Source: Sycobia sp. Sy_11 (taxonomy: Eukaryota; Arthropoda; Insecta; Hymenoptera; Epichrysomallidae). Taken from it: a DNA stretch of 64,000 nt. The stretch covers positions 1,292,001 to 1,356,000 of the forward strand of contig JACCIC010000141.1 of assembly GCA_018907035.1 (NCBI GenBank), read 5' to 3'. The number at the start of each line of letters is the position of its first letter. The first letter of the stretch is position 1. Under the pieces are notes generated by a model. That model was not told the origin of the DNA and did no database searches. It saw nothing but the letters and a program-made list of their open reading frames with translations. Below, in pieces: positions 1 to 12,567 of this stretch. A program made the translations under genes and the position numbers.

Positions 1-1074
1 TAGAATTAATTTGCAATATATATGAGGAAATTAATTTTTATGGAAGAAATTAAAAAAATCGGATGTATCATCGTGTGGATAAAGATTTTATTGGTATATA
101 AGTAAATAATTGCTTATCTAGTAAGGCAGTTTCAATTGGTGCTCGTTATTCGCAAGTATAGAACAATGATTGATATTTTTTCATTAAGGCTAAAGACATT
201 TCCTTATTTTTAATTCGTATAACAATGTGTGTTGCGATGAATTCGAGTTATATTAGCTGTTAGCAATGGTATATAAAAGCACAGGCGTTTCTCACATATT
301 CTTAAAAATGAACCCTCTCAGTTTGTGTTTCACCTTTGAACAGAGTTAACATATTTCATTGTTTAATTTTCTTATTTTTTTTTTTACAATCAGTCCACAC
401 TATACCGTTTATAAATTGTTCATCTCTTCAAAATAATCGATAAGTTACAATGGAAAAATCGGCACCTAGCAAAATTTCAGAATTTTCAATCGAATTGTAA
501 AGAATATGTGAGTACTGCAGAAAAATCTGTTTTGACTGGAAGTGCAATATGAACTGATTAAATTAAATTTTGCATAAGCATTGTTTGTTGAAAATGAATT
601 AATGAAGATGCATGGTGTACGACTGAACCCTTTAACGTCACCTGAATCAGAGATTTTCTGTAAAATTTTGAATTCATAAATTTCACGAAACTATACGAAT
701 TTATTGTTATTCAACGAAATCAAATCAAGATATACGAGGCATTCCAGCATCCAATAGAAAAATTCAAAACATATTATATATTAGTTATCATTTTAAACAT
801 TTTTCTTCAAATGGGACGAAATAGTCATAAGGAGATCTTAAAAGCTGTACTCAGTATTTACGGAATTTAAAAAGATTTTTGGTTATTCGTTTTTCCCAAT
901 GTAACAGACAAAATTGAGAAAAACATACTGTTGATTTATTATGTAATGATTTTTGGTTAAAAAACGAAAGATACAGATTTTTTTATTTCGATAAAGCACC
1001 AGAAATTTTTGATCTTCCGTATTTTCCAAATGTTAGTTGCTAATTAGAAAAAATGTATGACGTTTGCCTAATAA
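1..1074. other. AT-rich intergenic sequence
   Basis: No exon-like stretch, repeat family or RNA gene recognised. Short T and A homopolymers only. Confidence 0.5.
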
Positions 1075-1942
1075 ATTTATTTAATATCAATCCTCATTAT
1101 TCTTCATTTGATTGACTCAGAAAAACGGAAACTTTTTATTTTTTATAGTATCTATGATCATTTTTAAGCCAGAGCGATGCTTGCTTCGAGCAACGAAAGT
1201 GTTAACATACGTTTTTTTTTGTTATTTCAGCTGCAATATTCGAAAAACAAAATTAAAAATATTTCTTAACCCCTTTATCTCATAAATATCAAGTACATAC
1301 TCTCGTCGTCACCCTTACAACCTATATTTCTGACGACTATATAGGAAAAAATAAACAACGCAACGTATGTGAGAAAAAAAGATTTTGAGGGGAACAAATC
1401 GTTAGAAAAAATAGTTTACATGTGTAATTTTTTAAAACTTTTATACGTCGAAATGAAAGAAAGACCTCGAATACCGCTTTAAGTTTAAACAGATTTTTGG
1501 TTTCAGAATATTCGAAAATTCGAAAAATTCGCGAATACGCGTAGTAGAGCCGCATCTGATTATACATAATATTTACAGAAAATTTTCATTCCAGCCGGCG
1601 CTTAAGGGTAAAGACACCGAGCTGCTAAAATTTGAAAATCCATCGGTCAGCCCGCGCTCATTCCCCCTTTCCCCCTTCGATTCGGAGCCGCCGAGGGCCC
1701 CTTACACAATCAGAGTCGATTAAAAATGACGAGCCACGGACACGGGGAATCGTGTTCGCGCATAAGTATACCCACCTCGGTGTGCGAGCAGTTGTACACA
1801 CTTATGAATTATATAGTTTATATAGAAAAATGCGATAATTATCCCTCTCGCGCGGCGGGCGGGTGGGGCAGGGGGCGGGGGGGGGTGTGAGAGAAGCCCT
1901 CGCCGCGCGTCACGATAAATATATGTATATTATAGCCGCGTA
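1075..1942 (-). other. Probable 3' UTR and downstream flank of the Ly6 gene
   Basis: Downstream of the stop codon the sequence stays CpG-rich to about 1600 and then turns AT-rich. Minus-strand AATAAA hexamers lie near 1134 and 1077. The true cleavage site is not visible. Confidence 0.4.
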
Positions 1943-2096
1943 TCAGGAGCGAAGGCACTCTCGCAGCAGGCGTCCCGCGAGGAAAGAGGCGATCGTCGTC
2001 AGGAGCATCGTCAGGCTCGGGGCGGCGGCGGGGCGCCGGGACGCCGCGTTGCAAGCGTCGGCGTCGCTGCAGGACTGCACGCAGCCGCGCAGGTAT
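1943..2096 (-). CDS. Ly6 gene, terminal coding exon (last cysteines and GPI signal)
   Basis: 154 nt. The acceptor is CGTTCACAG. After the shared arginine codon it encodes YLRGCVQSCSDADACN (three cysteines and the closing Cys-Asn), a small-residue spacer NAASRRPAAAPS that could hold the GPI omega site, then the hydrophobic tail and RECLRS before TGA at 1945-1943. Confidence 0.92.
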
Positions 2097-3245
2097 CTGT
2101 GAACGAAGCATATACGAGCGTTTATATATAGATGTATAGATATAATATGCACACTGTGTATATATCGGTGATTTGAAATTGTTTTCAAGAATTTATAAGG
2201 TTAATGAAATTATAGTAAAGTAATTAAATTAACAAAAAAAGAGAATTAATAAACGTGTTCCTTATTTTTCCTTTCTTTTTTCTATTAAAAAACGGTTATT
2301 TATGTTAAATCTATATAACGTTTTTCAAATACAATATATTTCAAGAGACCACGATATTCTGTTTCAAGTAAAAATGTCGAAAAATAGTTGTCGGATGAAC
2401 CACGATACTTATATATGATTGTCTTATTTACAATAAATGCGACGTTTCTTAGCAAAAGTAAAAGTTAAAGCGGCGTTATGTGGACGAATAAAGCGTTGGA
2501 ACGAAAACAATTTTTTTTTGGATAAAATCACGTTTCATCTTTCATTCAAAAAAAATAATACCGTAAATTAAAATACCAGACCAATAAATACACGGGATAT
2601 TTTATGTCGCAAAGAAAATTGGTAAGAATTTGGTAACGACTGGTAACGATGGGTTGCGTCTTTGTACCGGGCTCTAGGCAGGTAATTTTGAGACAAGGAT
2701 TTATATAGTTTGCGATTTGTAGGCAAGAACCAATTTTCTTTATAAAATTCTTTCTACGTGCGATATCTCCATACGATATGCTTCGATTCTCATAAATTTT
2801 TGACGCAATATTTCTGAAATTTTTATATCTTTATTGCAGATACAGCAAACAAAAGTAGTGGTTTTTTTTTTAATTTCTACAACTGCATGACTCTATGACT
2901 GAAATAAAATATTATATTAATACAGTAGACCGAGTATCAGAATTCATCCCCTGGATAGAAATTTGCTTCATTTATATTGCATATATAGATATATATGATA
3001 TGCAAAGCTACAGAAAGTTATTTATTAATGACTATTGCATCGACCAGGCCGAAAATAATCCATGAATATGCCAGCGATAAGTTCTAAGCGATGATCAAAC
3101 TTATGGCAGCCGAGGCGCTAGTTTTGAGACGTTGCTAAATTGCGTCATTATTATTTACCTGGGAGATAGCTTCGCGCGAAATACTTTGAGGTCTATAAGT
3201 TAGGTTTATAAAGTCAAACTATTGATCGATGTTAAATCTAAAAAA

Positions 3246-3291
<46 letters not shown>

Positions 3292-6200
3292 CGTTTCCCT
3301 CAAAAGATGCAATATTAGAGAATATAAATTTAATTTTTACTTTGGCAAAAATCCTCATGTATCTAGTCTATCATAATTATTCCACAATTCCCATGAAGAA
3401 GTTGTATATATATAGTTATATATACAGTTATATATATAGCTTGAATTTTGTTTAATTTTTACCTATTTTCAAAATAGAATCCACCGCAGTGTGACATTCG
3501 TATCAATTCAGAATCCGTCGTTAGTGTCCCGCTATCTAAGGCACATGAGCGAACCGTCAGAGAGACGCCGGTGTCGGCTGAAAGGAAATTTTTTTTAATA
3601 CGTTTTAATGTTTCGTTATGTGATCTAAAAGCGCATAGATTACAATTTCCAGGATTAATTAACAGGTTATTATTATTCGTGCGTATAAAAATGAAAAATC
3701 TCAAGTAATTTTCAATTGACGCTATATAAAATTGACAAGTATATATAATTACAGTTTTCGTTTACAATTTTGCTTATGGCATTTGGTGCGTTGGCCTGTT
3801 TTGATTAATGATACGAGTGTGGTAGGGAATAAAAGAAGCTGTACACCAGAAGCAACTACGTTTATCAAAATGATACGCAAGGCATGCAACGTAAAAAATT
3901 GTGCGAAGAACAAAGAAGTGCATATATAATAAATGCCGCGAATGCATTATATAATAAAATTTTAAATTTCTTGCTTAAAGTTATTGATAAATATAGTCAT
4001 GGAAATGAAGGATGCCTAATTCGAAATTTAATATATGGTAAATTTATAAGAAATATTATCTTTTTATAAATTATACATTTTTTTCATATAAGATGTATAA
4101 TAAAATCCCATACTCAGATCGGATTATTGGTCGACTTTCAATTGATTAATCTGAATATTCTTTAATTTTGAATTTAAATTTCTTTTATACAACCCATAAA
4201 ATATTGAGATGCATTGATTTGTATACCAGATCTTTTGTCGCGAAATGAGATTTTATTATCATAATAGCTATATTGTGCCAACTTTTTTGTAATATATTAA
4301 CGTCACGTCGTTACTACGCGTAAAAGAAATTGAAATTCAGTTCAGCTGAAATTTCTTTATCATAAACTATAATATAGTTGAATGATAAAGCTAAAAAATC
4401 TCAGTGTTTCTCATAGATTCCCACGAATTTCGTATGACAATGACGACTCACAAATTTTTACATGAAATTGAAAAATAAAATTTAAGCGGGTAGATTTATT
4501 AACTATTAACGCTGGGAGTTTTTTATAACTAGAAATTCGAAACGCGTCACATGCATCCCTATAGCTGATCGAGCATTGGATTGAGCATAGTGAAGTTCCC
4601 GGTACTAATGCTTCACGCATATAGCTGATGTACAACATGTATATTCTGTTCCGACAGTTCGATCAATCCTATAATGGCTGGAAAAGTTCGCATAACAGCT
4701 CGAACGTCTCAAACGATCGACGAATCGTTAGAACATTCTCATCAGCTCTACAGATCAAATTTTTGAACGGCTCGAGGAGTTTGGACAGTTCCAGCTGCTG
4801 AAATGGTCGGTCAGTTCGATCATTTTCGAATTCAAAGTTAGAACAGAAGGCTCGGCCTCGATATAAGCCTCGATCTAAAAATACTACATAAGTTTGATAA
4901 GTATTCACATAGCTCGATCAGCTGGAGGGGTTGGAAAATTCGAGTTGCTCGAACATCCAAATTTTATGTCAAAATAGACATACATTGCTTTGAAGGAGGT
5001 GACTATACATTATTGCGAGACGCACAAATATCGCGAAACTATATCGGCGGATGCACATGTGTATATTGATCGGCTAACTATTGGACTTACCGTAGATCCC
5101 GGCGATCTTGATGCAGGCCGTGGCGGGGAATAGCCCGTCGCGACCCTTGCGACCGCCGAGGCATGGCGACTGCAGGAACTCGAGGCTGCCGTTGTTGTGG
5201 AAGGGATCGTCGCAGGCCCGATTATCGCCGCCGACCGAGACGCACTTGAAGCAGTCAATAGCCTCGCCTACGTAAATGTAAATAACGTTATACGTATGAA
5301 ATATACGTAAGATATAGATTTGAATAATAAGTAATCATAAAATATTTAGTATAATTTTAAAATACACATTGATAATAATGTTCGAAATAAGTTTTTTTTT
5401 CTTGTAAATTCATCGTTATGATTCTAATTGCATAAGAACAAGAATAAACGCACACAGGCATCAATCATCAATGCTTGGTTTACGACTTTGAACATCGAAA
5501 CCAGTTTCGCAAAGCTTCTTTATTCTGAGATATTAATCCGATCTGTATCTACTTGATTTCTGAAGTGTTCCCTATACCTATGTAAGATTTCGATGTTATA
5601 AATAAAATTGCTACACGGAAGAACTTTGAATAAGTACACTGTAAAATATTTCTATATAAATGTACATAGGATTTGTCTTTATAGCATAAGTTGATGCAGC
5701 CAGACCGTTTGGAATAATATCCAATCAATTAGTATGAACAATAAATTATGTTGTCTATGTAAATGACATCTAGCAACTCACGTATTGAGCGTCGAAAATT
5801 TTATTATGATCGAAAAATTAATAAAAGAGAACACCAATCAGGCTTGAAAACTTGTAATTTGATCCTTGCGGAACTTATTCCGATGGCAACAAATCCGAAC
5901 AAAACAAAAGTATACGTTAAATTGCTCGTTGTACCGTAAAAATCGATCGTCGACGTTTACAGATTCCGTGGAAAAAAAGGGAATATATATAGTAGTTACC
6001 AGTATAACCTAGAAGAAAATTGAACCTGGAAAAAAACGTATAAGTATAGTAAGAGGCCATTGGCATGTGAGAAAAATTAATATTGTATTTTTGCCAATTA
6101 ATAATGTGTCTAATAATACGTCGATGCCAATTTTTCATAATATGACAACTAAAGTAAATAGTGTCAAGGAGACTTAGTTGGATGTTTAGATAAAAACTGA

Positions 6201-8349
6201 TAAGAATTCGACATAATCCATCACTTCGTTGCGAGACCATTATCTTCACCTGAGATTATATATCGCTCTTTCAAGATTATTTAACTGCAACGGTATGAAT
6301 AGCTATTTCATCTAAATACAGGAACGAAACTGACAAATCTTTGGATTTAGCTACAGAGATGTGAAACTTATCCCCATAGAATCCACATTAATAGAAGATA
6401 TACTAAAAAAACAATTATAAAGAAGGTAAAGGATAACATTGAACAAGTCGAATCTACGTATGAAATCTGCAATAAGATGTAAATAGTTGATAACTACTTC
6501 TTTTGGATTATATAATAGTTGTAGAAATTATATTTTACTCTTCAAAATTTTTATCTATAATAATTTTGTTTATGCCAAGTTCTTCATAATAGTTTAACAA
6601 GTTGGAGGCTACATAAAGAACACATCGGAATATATATGACAATAGATGTATAGGAGTAGTATCGTGAGGTTCTTGTAGCCGTTACGATCAACAAGTTGGT
6701 CAAGAATTTAAACTGATTTACCGGAGAGAAATAGAACTTCCGTATCGTAAAAGAACGATGAAATTCCAAAATGCTAATTATAGTTTTGCAGATCTATATA
6801 TTGATGAACTACTAGTGTACAATATAATATTTAAACATATATATAAATTATTATGAAATATAATATATTTCTATGCATATAATCTTGCATTAACAATCCG
6901 GTCGTCTACCTTCATTGATTGAAAAGCTTTCCACTGTATAGGAGCGCTTGCAACATTGATCGCTTGCATGGTCGAAACACCGGTGTAACGAGCGTTATTA
7001 AAATTTGGCACAGTTCCTACAGGTATTCTTATATAGATAATTCTCCGGAACAAGCACGGTGAATAAAAAAAAAATTTTAACAATTAGAAATATTATCTGG
7101 ATTGCATAGAAATTTTTTAAATGTTTGCTTGTAGTTCATATTGTGATAACATTGATTTACGCAGAACAATCTAAAGATACGATTAACTGAATTCTATGCA
7201 AAATATTTATGGTAATATTTAAAAAAAGTCATATCTTTGTCGAAGAAAGATTTGCAAACTAAATTTTGTTCTAAATTTTTGATATAAGAACCACACTATA
7301 TTTATAAATTATGTAACTGTTATCTTTATATTATTTCATTTATTTTTTACCTTCGCTACCACTGAATAACTCACTAAGTTGGATTTAGAGAGAAGAAATA
7401 ATAAACATTTATAAATTTTACTCAAGACCACATATGTCAACCTTTGCAAATGATGAAAGTATAACGTATTCGTGGAAATGACCAATTATAACGTTAATTG
7501 CATATTATTAAATGAAAAAAACACAATATCGTCAGAAAAATCCAATTTCACTTTTTCTTGCTAACAAAAAAGTTCTATGTTCCATTTATCCGAAGTTGAA
7601 GGATTTTAACCAGCAGGAGCATACCGGTATGGATTTTGACCATTCATATAATATGACAAATTCGCAAGATTCCGCTCGCTTGATTAAGTTCACGAGTATC
7701 AAAATTGAAAAACTTCAAGTTATACAAAAAAAAATTACTTTTAATTTTGACTCGAAACCTCCTTTTTCTCGTGTAACTATAAATTCAATCATCTACCGAA
7801 TTCTATACCGTCTCTCTAAAATGTCCACATAATTTATATAGACGGTCCCTGAGAGGGTGAAACGGTATAATTATTTATATATAATAAGCACACACACACA
7901 CACACACACACAAACCGAAAATTTTCATTTCGGTATACAATATATATATATATATATAGCAGTCTAAAAAATTGACGCGGCTCCTTCTTCCCTGCTATTA
8001 TACTTTAATCCGACAATCCCCATTGAGTTTCAGCCGCGGTCAAGTTTGGCTGGCGCGCGGGAGCGAATAAAACTTCCAGATTCTACAAGATTGCCTCCCG
8101 CCGCGCGAGTGAAATATTCAGAGCCGCGTCCCACCGACGCTGACGCACACCCGCGCCCACAGGCACGTACACGGGTTACATGTGCACAAAAGTGTGTGCG
8201 CGCGCGCGCGCGCGTGTGATTATGTGTGTGTGTGTGTGTGTGGTGTGTGTTCGAATGCATGCATATATAGAGGCCAAATCCCGGATCGACTCACCGAGGC
8301 GCAGGACGCCGAGGAGGATCAGCCAGCGGCCGACGAGGGCGAAGCTCAT
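1943..8349 (-). CDS. Secreted Ly6/uPAR-domain protein, GPI-anchored, four coding exons
   Basis: Four minus-strand exons (8349-8295, 5267-5091, 3577-3463, 2096-1943) join in phase into 501 nt, or 166 residues. All introns are GT..AG with phases 1, 1 and 2. Residues 1-21 form a signal peptide (MSFALVGRWLILLGVLRLGE), followed by a domain with ten cysteines that starts at DCFKC and ends at SDADACN, the usual closing Cys-Asn of the Ly6/uPAR three-finger fold. The last 23 residues are a hydrophobic stretch (LTMLLTTIASFLAGRLL) and a short polar tail, as expected for a GPI-attachment signal. Insect Ly6 proteins of this layout sit on the outer plasma membrane and act in septate-junction assembly, in channel or receptor modulation, or in sleep; which of these applies here cannot be told. 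The internal segments GGRKGRDGLFPATAC and CALDSGTLTTDSE look strongly coding. I am sure of the family but assign no ortholog name. Confidence 0.92.
2097..3462 (-). other. Intron 3 of the Ly6 gene
   Basis: AT-rich and bounded by AG|GTAAAAAT and CACAG|AT. It contains the (TTA)n tract at 3247-3290 and nothing else recognisable. Confidence 0.85.
3247..3290. repeat. (TTA)n trinucleotide microsatellite
   Basis: About 15 near-perfect TTA units inside intron 3 of the Ly6 gene. Confidence 0.95.
3463..3577 (-). CDS. Ly6 gene, coding exon 3 (C-terminal half of the domain)
   Basis: 115 nt. The acceptor TTTCCTTTCAG has a good pyrimidine tract; the donor is AG|GTAAAAAT. It encodes DTGVSLTVRSCALDSG and then TLTTDSELIRMSHCGGFYFEN, giving two cysteines. 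The first two bases complete an alanine codon with exon 2, and the last two (AG) need an A from exon 4 to make arginine, so phase agrees on both sides. Confidence 0.92.
3578..5090 (-). other. Intron 2 of the Ly6 gene
   Basis: Bounded by G|GTAAGT and TTTCAG. Mostly AT-rich. The part at about 4650-4960 is unusually rich in GCTCGA, GTTCGA and GAAC words and looks like an old degenerate repeat. Confidence 0.85.
5091..5267 (-). CDS. Ly6 gene, coding exon 2 (N-terminal half of the domain)
   Basis: 177 nt. The acceptor is TTTACGTAG, the donor G|GTAAGT. It encodes EAIDCFKCVSVGGDNRAC and continues to ATACIKIAGIY, giving five of the ten cysteines. The exon is GC-rich inside AT-rich introns, which makes it stand out. 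It begins with two bases that complete the phase-1 codon of exon 1 and ends in phase 1. Signal-peptide cleavage probably falls just before IDCFKC. Confidence 0.92.
5268..8294 (-). other. Intron 1 of the Ly6 gene
   Basis: 3.0 kb, AT-rich, bounded by G|GTGAGT and TACGTAG. It has a (CA)n tract at 7889-7912, (TA)n at 7939-7958, alternating GC at 8197-8213 and (TG)n at 8224-8242 near its 5' end. No other exon seen. Confidence 0.85.
8295..8349 (-). CDS. Ly6 gene, coding exon 1 (signal peptide)
   Basis: Encodes MSFALVGRWLILLGVLRL plus one base. The start is the ATG at 8349-8347: an open frame continues upstream, but only through arginine- and proline-rich sequence without another ATG, and a signal peptide should begin at the Met. 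The donor G|GTGAGT at 8294 matches consensus. The exon ends in phase 1 and the glycine codon is completed by exon 2. Confidence 0.88.
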
Positions 8350-9240
8350 CGTGAGACGGTGGCGCCGACGACGACGGCTCCGGGGGGGGGGGGAGGCAAA
8401 CAATTCCTAGCGGGCGAACAGGTCCCCGGGCGAAGGGTCGTCGCGTCGGAGGTCAGCCGCCGCTGGGGACGGCGCTCGGGCGGCTCGGCACTCTACGACG
8501 CGCGCGTCGGGGGCCGCCGCGTCGGCCGCGGCCTGCGCCGGCGACGCTCCGGCCGCGCGGGCGGGTTCGATCCCGGATCCGATCGGCGGGCGGCCCGCGC
8601 CCATGGCGAGCCGCGAGGCCCTGCCCGGCCCCCGCCCTCCGCGCCGCGCGCAAGCCCGAACTCTCCGGCACTGGGACGCTCGTCGGGCTGCGACGCGAGG
8701 TGCGACCCGGGCTGGGTGAGCGCGCGTCGACTTGCGGGAGGCCCGCGGGCGCGGCGCGAGGCGACCAAGGCGGAACGGAGCGCGGCTCCTCGGCCCGGGA
8801 TCCGCGGCTGTTGTGGCGCCGAGGTAACCAAGGGGACAACTGCGCGCGGGTGGCCGACGCGCCGCTGCTCGCGCTCGACCCCCGCTCCGGCGGCGCGGCG
8901 CGTCGAGACGGATATCGGCGGAAGTGTGCGCGCGCGCGCGCGGGCGCGCGTGCGTGTGTACGTATGTACCGAAATAAGGGCCGAGGTGCGCGCGGGGAAA
9001 CCGGTTTTCAAAAGAAATGGCATCGACGATAGGGCGTGCGCGGCCCGTCGCGGGGGTCGTGGAACTTTCGGCGGGCCATCTCGCGATGGTCCTCCGACGA
9101 TGCGACGCGCGCGGTGCGCGATTTGCAGGAGGGATCCGACGCTCGCGACGTGCGCGAGCGCAGTTACGATCCCTCGGCGTATCGAATACGAGGGGTAGTT
9201 GTAGAGGGTGGCTCGAGATCCAGCAAATCTCTAGATTGAA
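8350..9240 (-). promoter_or_regulatory. CpG-rich block upstream of the Ly6 start, likely promoter and 5' UTR
   Basis: A very GC- and CpG-rich segment begins right at the start codon and ends sharply near 9240, with AT-rich DNA beyond. It carries a run of about 12 G/C at 8382-8393 and alternating CG at 8929-8950. Its long open frames on both strands are arginine-rich and follow from the scarcity of AT-rich stop codons. No clear TATA box or initiator could be fixed. Confidence 0.55.
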
Positions 9241-10700
9241 TTGGAGGGCAACGAAAGTATGACACGTGCTACAGAAGACGACCTGATATGACGTATGACG
9301 GACGTTCAAAATATTTTAATTTTATAAATTTATTTATTTATCTGTAAAAGTTCGGCTCATTTACAGATAGATTTCTCTTGATGAAGTTGATGATGAGGTA
9401 AATTAGATTTTTCTCTGGAAACAATAGTACGTTCATTAAGTTTTAGTAGTAGTTTGTAAATTTGACATTTTACGAAGTGATCTTGAACGAAGACAGTCCG
9501 ACTGTTGATTTATTATTAGATAATTTTCTAAAGACTGTAAATCAATAAAAATGTTTGTTATAGCTTTCTATGATGAAAAAACTAAACCGATACAAGTATA
9601 GGAGGTGTCTTTCTTTGTCGTTTACCCCCAAATAATACTGCAATTTACTTGTTCAAAATTAAAAAAACTGTAAACGGTATAAATGAAAATTTGTCAATTG
9701 TCATGTAAATGCCTAGGAATTTTTTATATTCAGAAAATAAACTATAAAGTATTAATTTTGAGTTGCAGTGAAACTACAAAAGATACTGAATTGTTAATCA
9801 ATTTTTAGTAATATTACACATGTATATATGTTGTCTTTATCACCATCGATATAGAATTTATTTTTATCAAAAGATGTTAATCGCAAATTTTAATCAGAAA
9901 TTTAATTAGATATTTAATTAGAGAAATATATTTAATAATATACAACATATTGTATTGTAGATACGATCAAAACTTCAACTTAATAATACTGACACCTATA
10001 AATGTGCATCGTATAAGCTTAATCACAAACTGGACTACAGATAGATATATATATTATAAATTTGAATAATTTCTTTAATATAAATTTAAATCAGTGCAAA
10101 ATGATTAAGTTCCTTGATTTATCATCAGATGTATGAAATTGATAGGAGTCAATAATACATAAGTTTGTAGAATGTTTTTTATTATAAACAATACAAGTAC
10201 TACAATAATATACCAGAGCAGATTAAAACGCTAATTTTATTTATCTTCATTATAATTCTAGGATTGGTTACAAAACTGAATAATTAACCAATGACATTCA
10301 CGCACATTTATTTATAGTTATTTGAGGACAAAAATAAACTTGGCGCAAAATGATAATAATGCGAATATCTAAAAAATGAATGTGCAATGGAGATAGTAAT
10401 TAAAAAGACAATCTACACAGTCGTGAAGGTTATTTAATAAATCTAAAAACTCATTGATCTGAAATACATAGTATAGTACAGTATGACGGTTGTGTATAGT
10501 GAATCCATGAATTAAATCCACGTAATTCTTTCTCTTTTAATTTACTTTTCAATTTACTTTTTAATTTTACTCTTATAATTATTTCAAAATATCTTCACAA
10601 CATAAAACAAAAGCGAAACATATTCTTATACAAGAACACACAGTAGCTCCCGACTATCCTGGAAAATCCCAGGAAAAGAATTTATATATGCACACATGCC
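9241..10700. other. AT-rich intergenic sequence
   Basis: No gene recognised. It contains one diverged copy of a dispersed repeat at 9490-9570. Confidence 0.5.
9490..9570 (+). repeat. Dispersed repeat, copy 1 (diverged)
   Basis: Contains GACAGTCCGACTGTT, then after a short AT-rich spacer ACTGTAAATCAATAAAAATG. It shares order and spacing with the copies near 25.93 and 33.61 kb. Confidence 0.4.
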
Positions 10701-10815
10701 TTTACACGGGAATGCGCGCGTGGTCGTGAGACAGGAAAAAAAAGGTGTCCAAGCGCAAGAATCGATATTCCTAATCGGCGCCCCGTTTTTTTTTTCTCTT
10801 TCTCGTTGCTTCCAG

Positions 10816-10930
10816 CTCCGGCACACGCTCGCCGGCCCTGCCAAACTTTCCGCGCGACTCCTGTAAAGCCTTGCGGGACGACGACATTGCACTCGGAATG
10901 ATTGAAACTGGCGGCGCTGTGTATATATAA
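10816..10930 (+). CDS. Exon-like open stretch after a very strong acceptor (uncertain)
   Basis: A run of about 28 almost pure pyrimidines (10786-10813) leads to an AG at 10814-10815. One frame after it is open for 37 codons to TAA at 10928 and reads SGTRSPALPNFPRDSC, then KALRDDDIALGMIETGGAVYI. This looks coding, but no partner exon, ATG or poly-A signal was found nearby, and the minus strand is open here too. It could be a terminal exon, a cryptic acceptor or chance. Confidence 0.2.
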
Positions 10931-11120
10931 TAGGTTACACAAAAGTTTTATATATTTGCGTGGAATATTTGAGAACGAGAGGAGAGAAATAAGAAACCGA
11001 CGAGGGCAGGTGCTGTGCACCTGACGTGTAATATATATATATATATGAACGTTTCACCTATATTTCAACTCTCAAATGCGTACTTGTGCACGCGATCCCA
11101 CCTTCGACTCCGTTAATGCG

Positions 11121-11153
11121 TATATACATACATACATATATATATATACATAC

Positions 11154-11210
<57 letters not shown>
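11121..11210. repeat. (TA)n / TACA microsatellite
   Basis: Imperfect TATACATA units followed by about 23 pure TA units. Confidence 0.95.
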
Positions 11211-11211
<1 letters not shown>

Positions 11212-11284
11212 CATAGAAGTCCGCGCATTGCAAGCAAATATATTTATATACACGCACGCGAATACCTGCATGTTCTCGTTTCAG

Positions 11285-11400
11285 GTTGCTCGTAATTGCG
11301 ACAAATTGAGATTATTTATTAGATTGCTATATATAACAATGTGCCTTATGGGATAATTGCGAAGGTTGTCCTGGCCACTTGGCAAATTAAACGAAGTGTT

Positions 11401-11450
<50 letters not shown>

Positions 11451-12507
11451 ACATAAGTTATTAAGAGACTCGCTTCGTTATAAGATCGACGTCCTCAACC
11501 AAGACTAGCACAATTCGTTGTGCGGACGTAAAGTAGCACAACTCACTTTCTATACAGTTTTCACAGAACAATTCGAAAATTAATAAAGTTTTTGTAAGAT
11601 GCGTGGGCATCTGTATATTATAACTGATGCACGCTGATATAATTCAATTGTGCTAATTTCAAATATACGATATATTAGGTATAATGACAATAATTATTTA
11701 ACAAACATATTCGATATGAGAATTTTTTAAATGTATTGCCATGTTAGTTGTCTACTCTGCTTATCTATCATAGTTGATAATTTTAATAAAACTAAATTTG
11801 TTCCTATATATATGAGCGGTTCACTTTACACGTGTATGTCATCCGATATCATTGATAGCTTATGATTTGAACAATTTAAAAATCGATTTCTACTACGAAA
11901 ATTCCATTCTTACTATTTAGTTCCAGCGCTATAGGGCATACGCCCGACTGACTCTGTTCAAGCATTAAAATCATATAATAATGATAACACTATAAAAAAT
12001 TTAATTTAAAACAGAAATTCTACGACAATCAGTAGAAACACGTTAGGTATAGAACTGGCTTGCTCAAATAAGAAGTAATTATATCATTATCTGTGTAAGT
12101 CGTTGAATTTTGATGAAAAGTCAGTACTAAGCATTATAACCATATATAGTATTGATATCACACATATATACGATGACTAATTGGTGATGGGTCCTAATTT
12201 CAGTACGTCAGGTGCACGTTATGATAAAATTACGTTGATTATATTTACATAATTATTATCTCTGTGATTATGAAAGATTTGCATTAGTCAGAAATTTGAC
12301 TTTTTGACTTGTTCAAAATTTTTTTGATTAATTTTATCGATGCTAGTATTCAAAAAGAATATTAAAAAATACCTGCAAAAAATACCTAAGCGCTGTAGAC
12401 TTTGCAGATCCAAATCGATCGGTATAGAAAAGGCCGTTCGAGCACGTTAAGTTTTCAAATTTTAAACGTGTTTTTTAAAAACTGTGTTTTTCAAATAAGT
12501 GAGTACA

Positions 12508-12567
<60 letters not shown>

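Noticed and set aside
8562..8580. GGGTTCGATCCCGGA resembling a tRNA B box
   Set aside because: The surrounding bases do not form a T-arm stem, and there is no A box or acceptor stem.
8182..9309. Long overlapping open frames on both strands (up to 338 codons) in the block upstream of the Ly6 gene
   Set aside because: Arginine-, alanine- and proline-rich, overlapping on both strands, crossing TG and CG microsatellites; explained by high GC removing stop codons.
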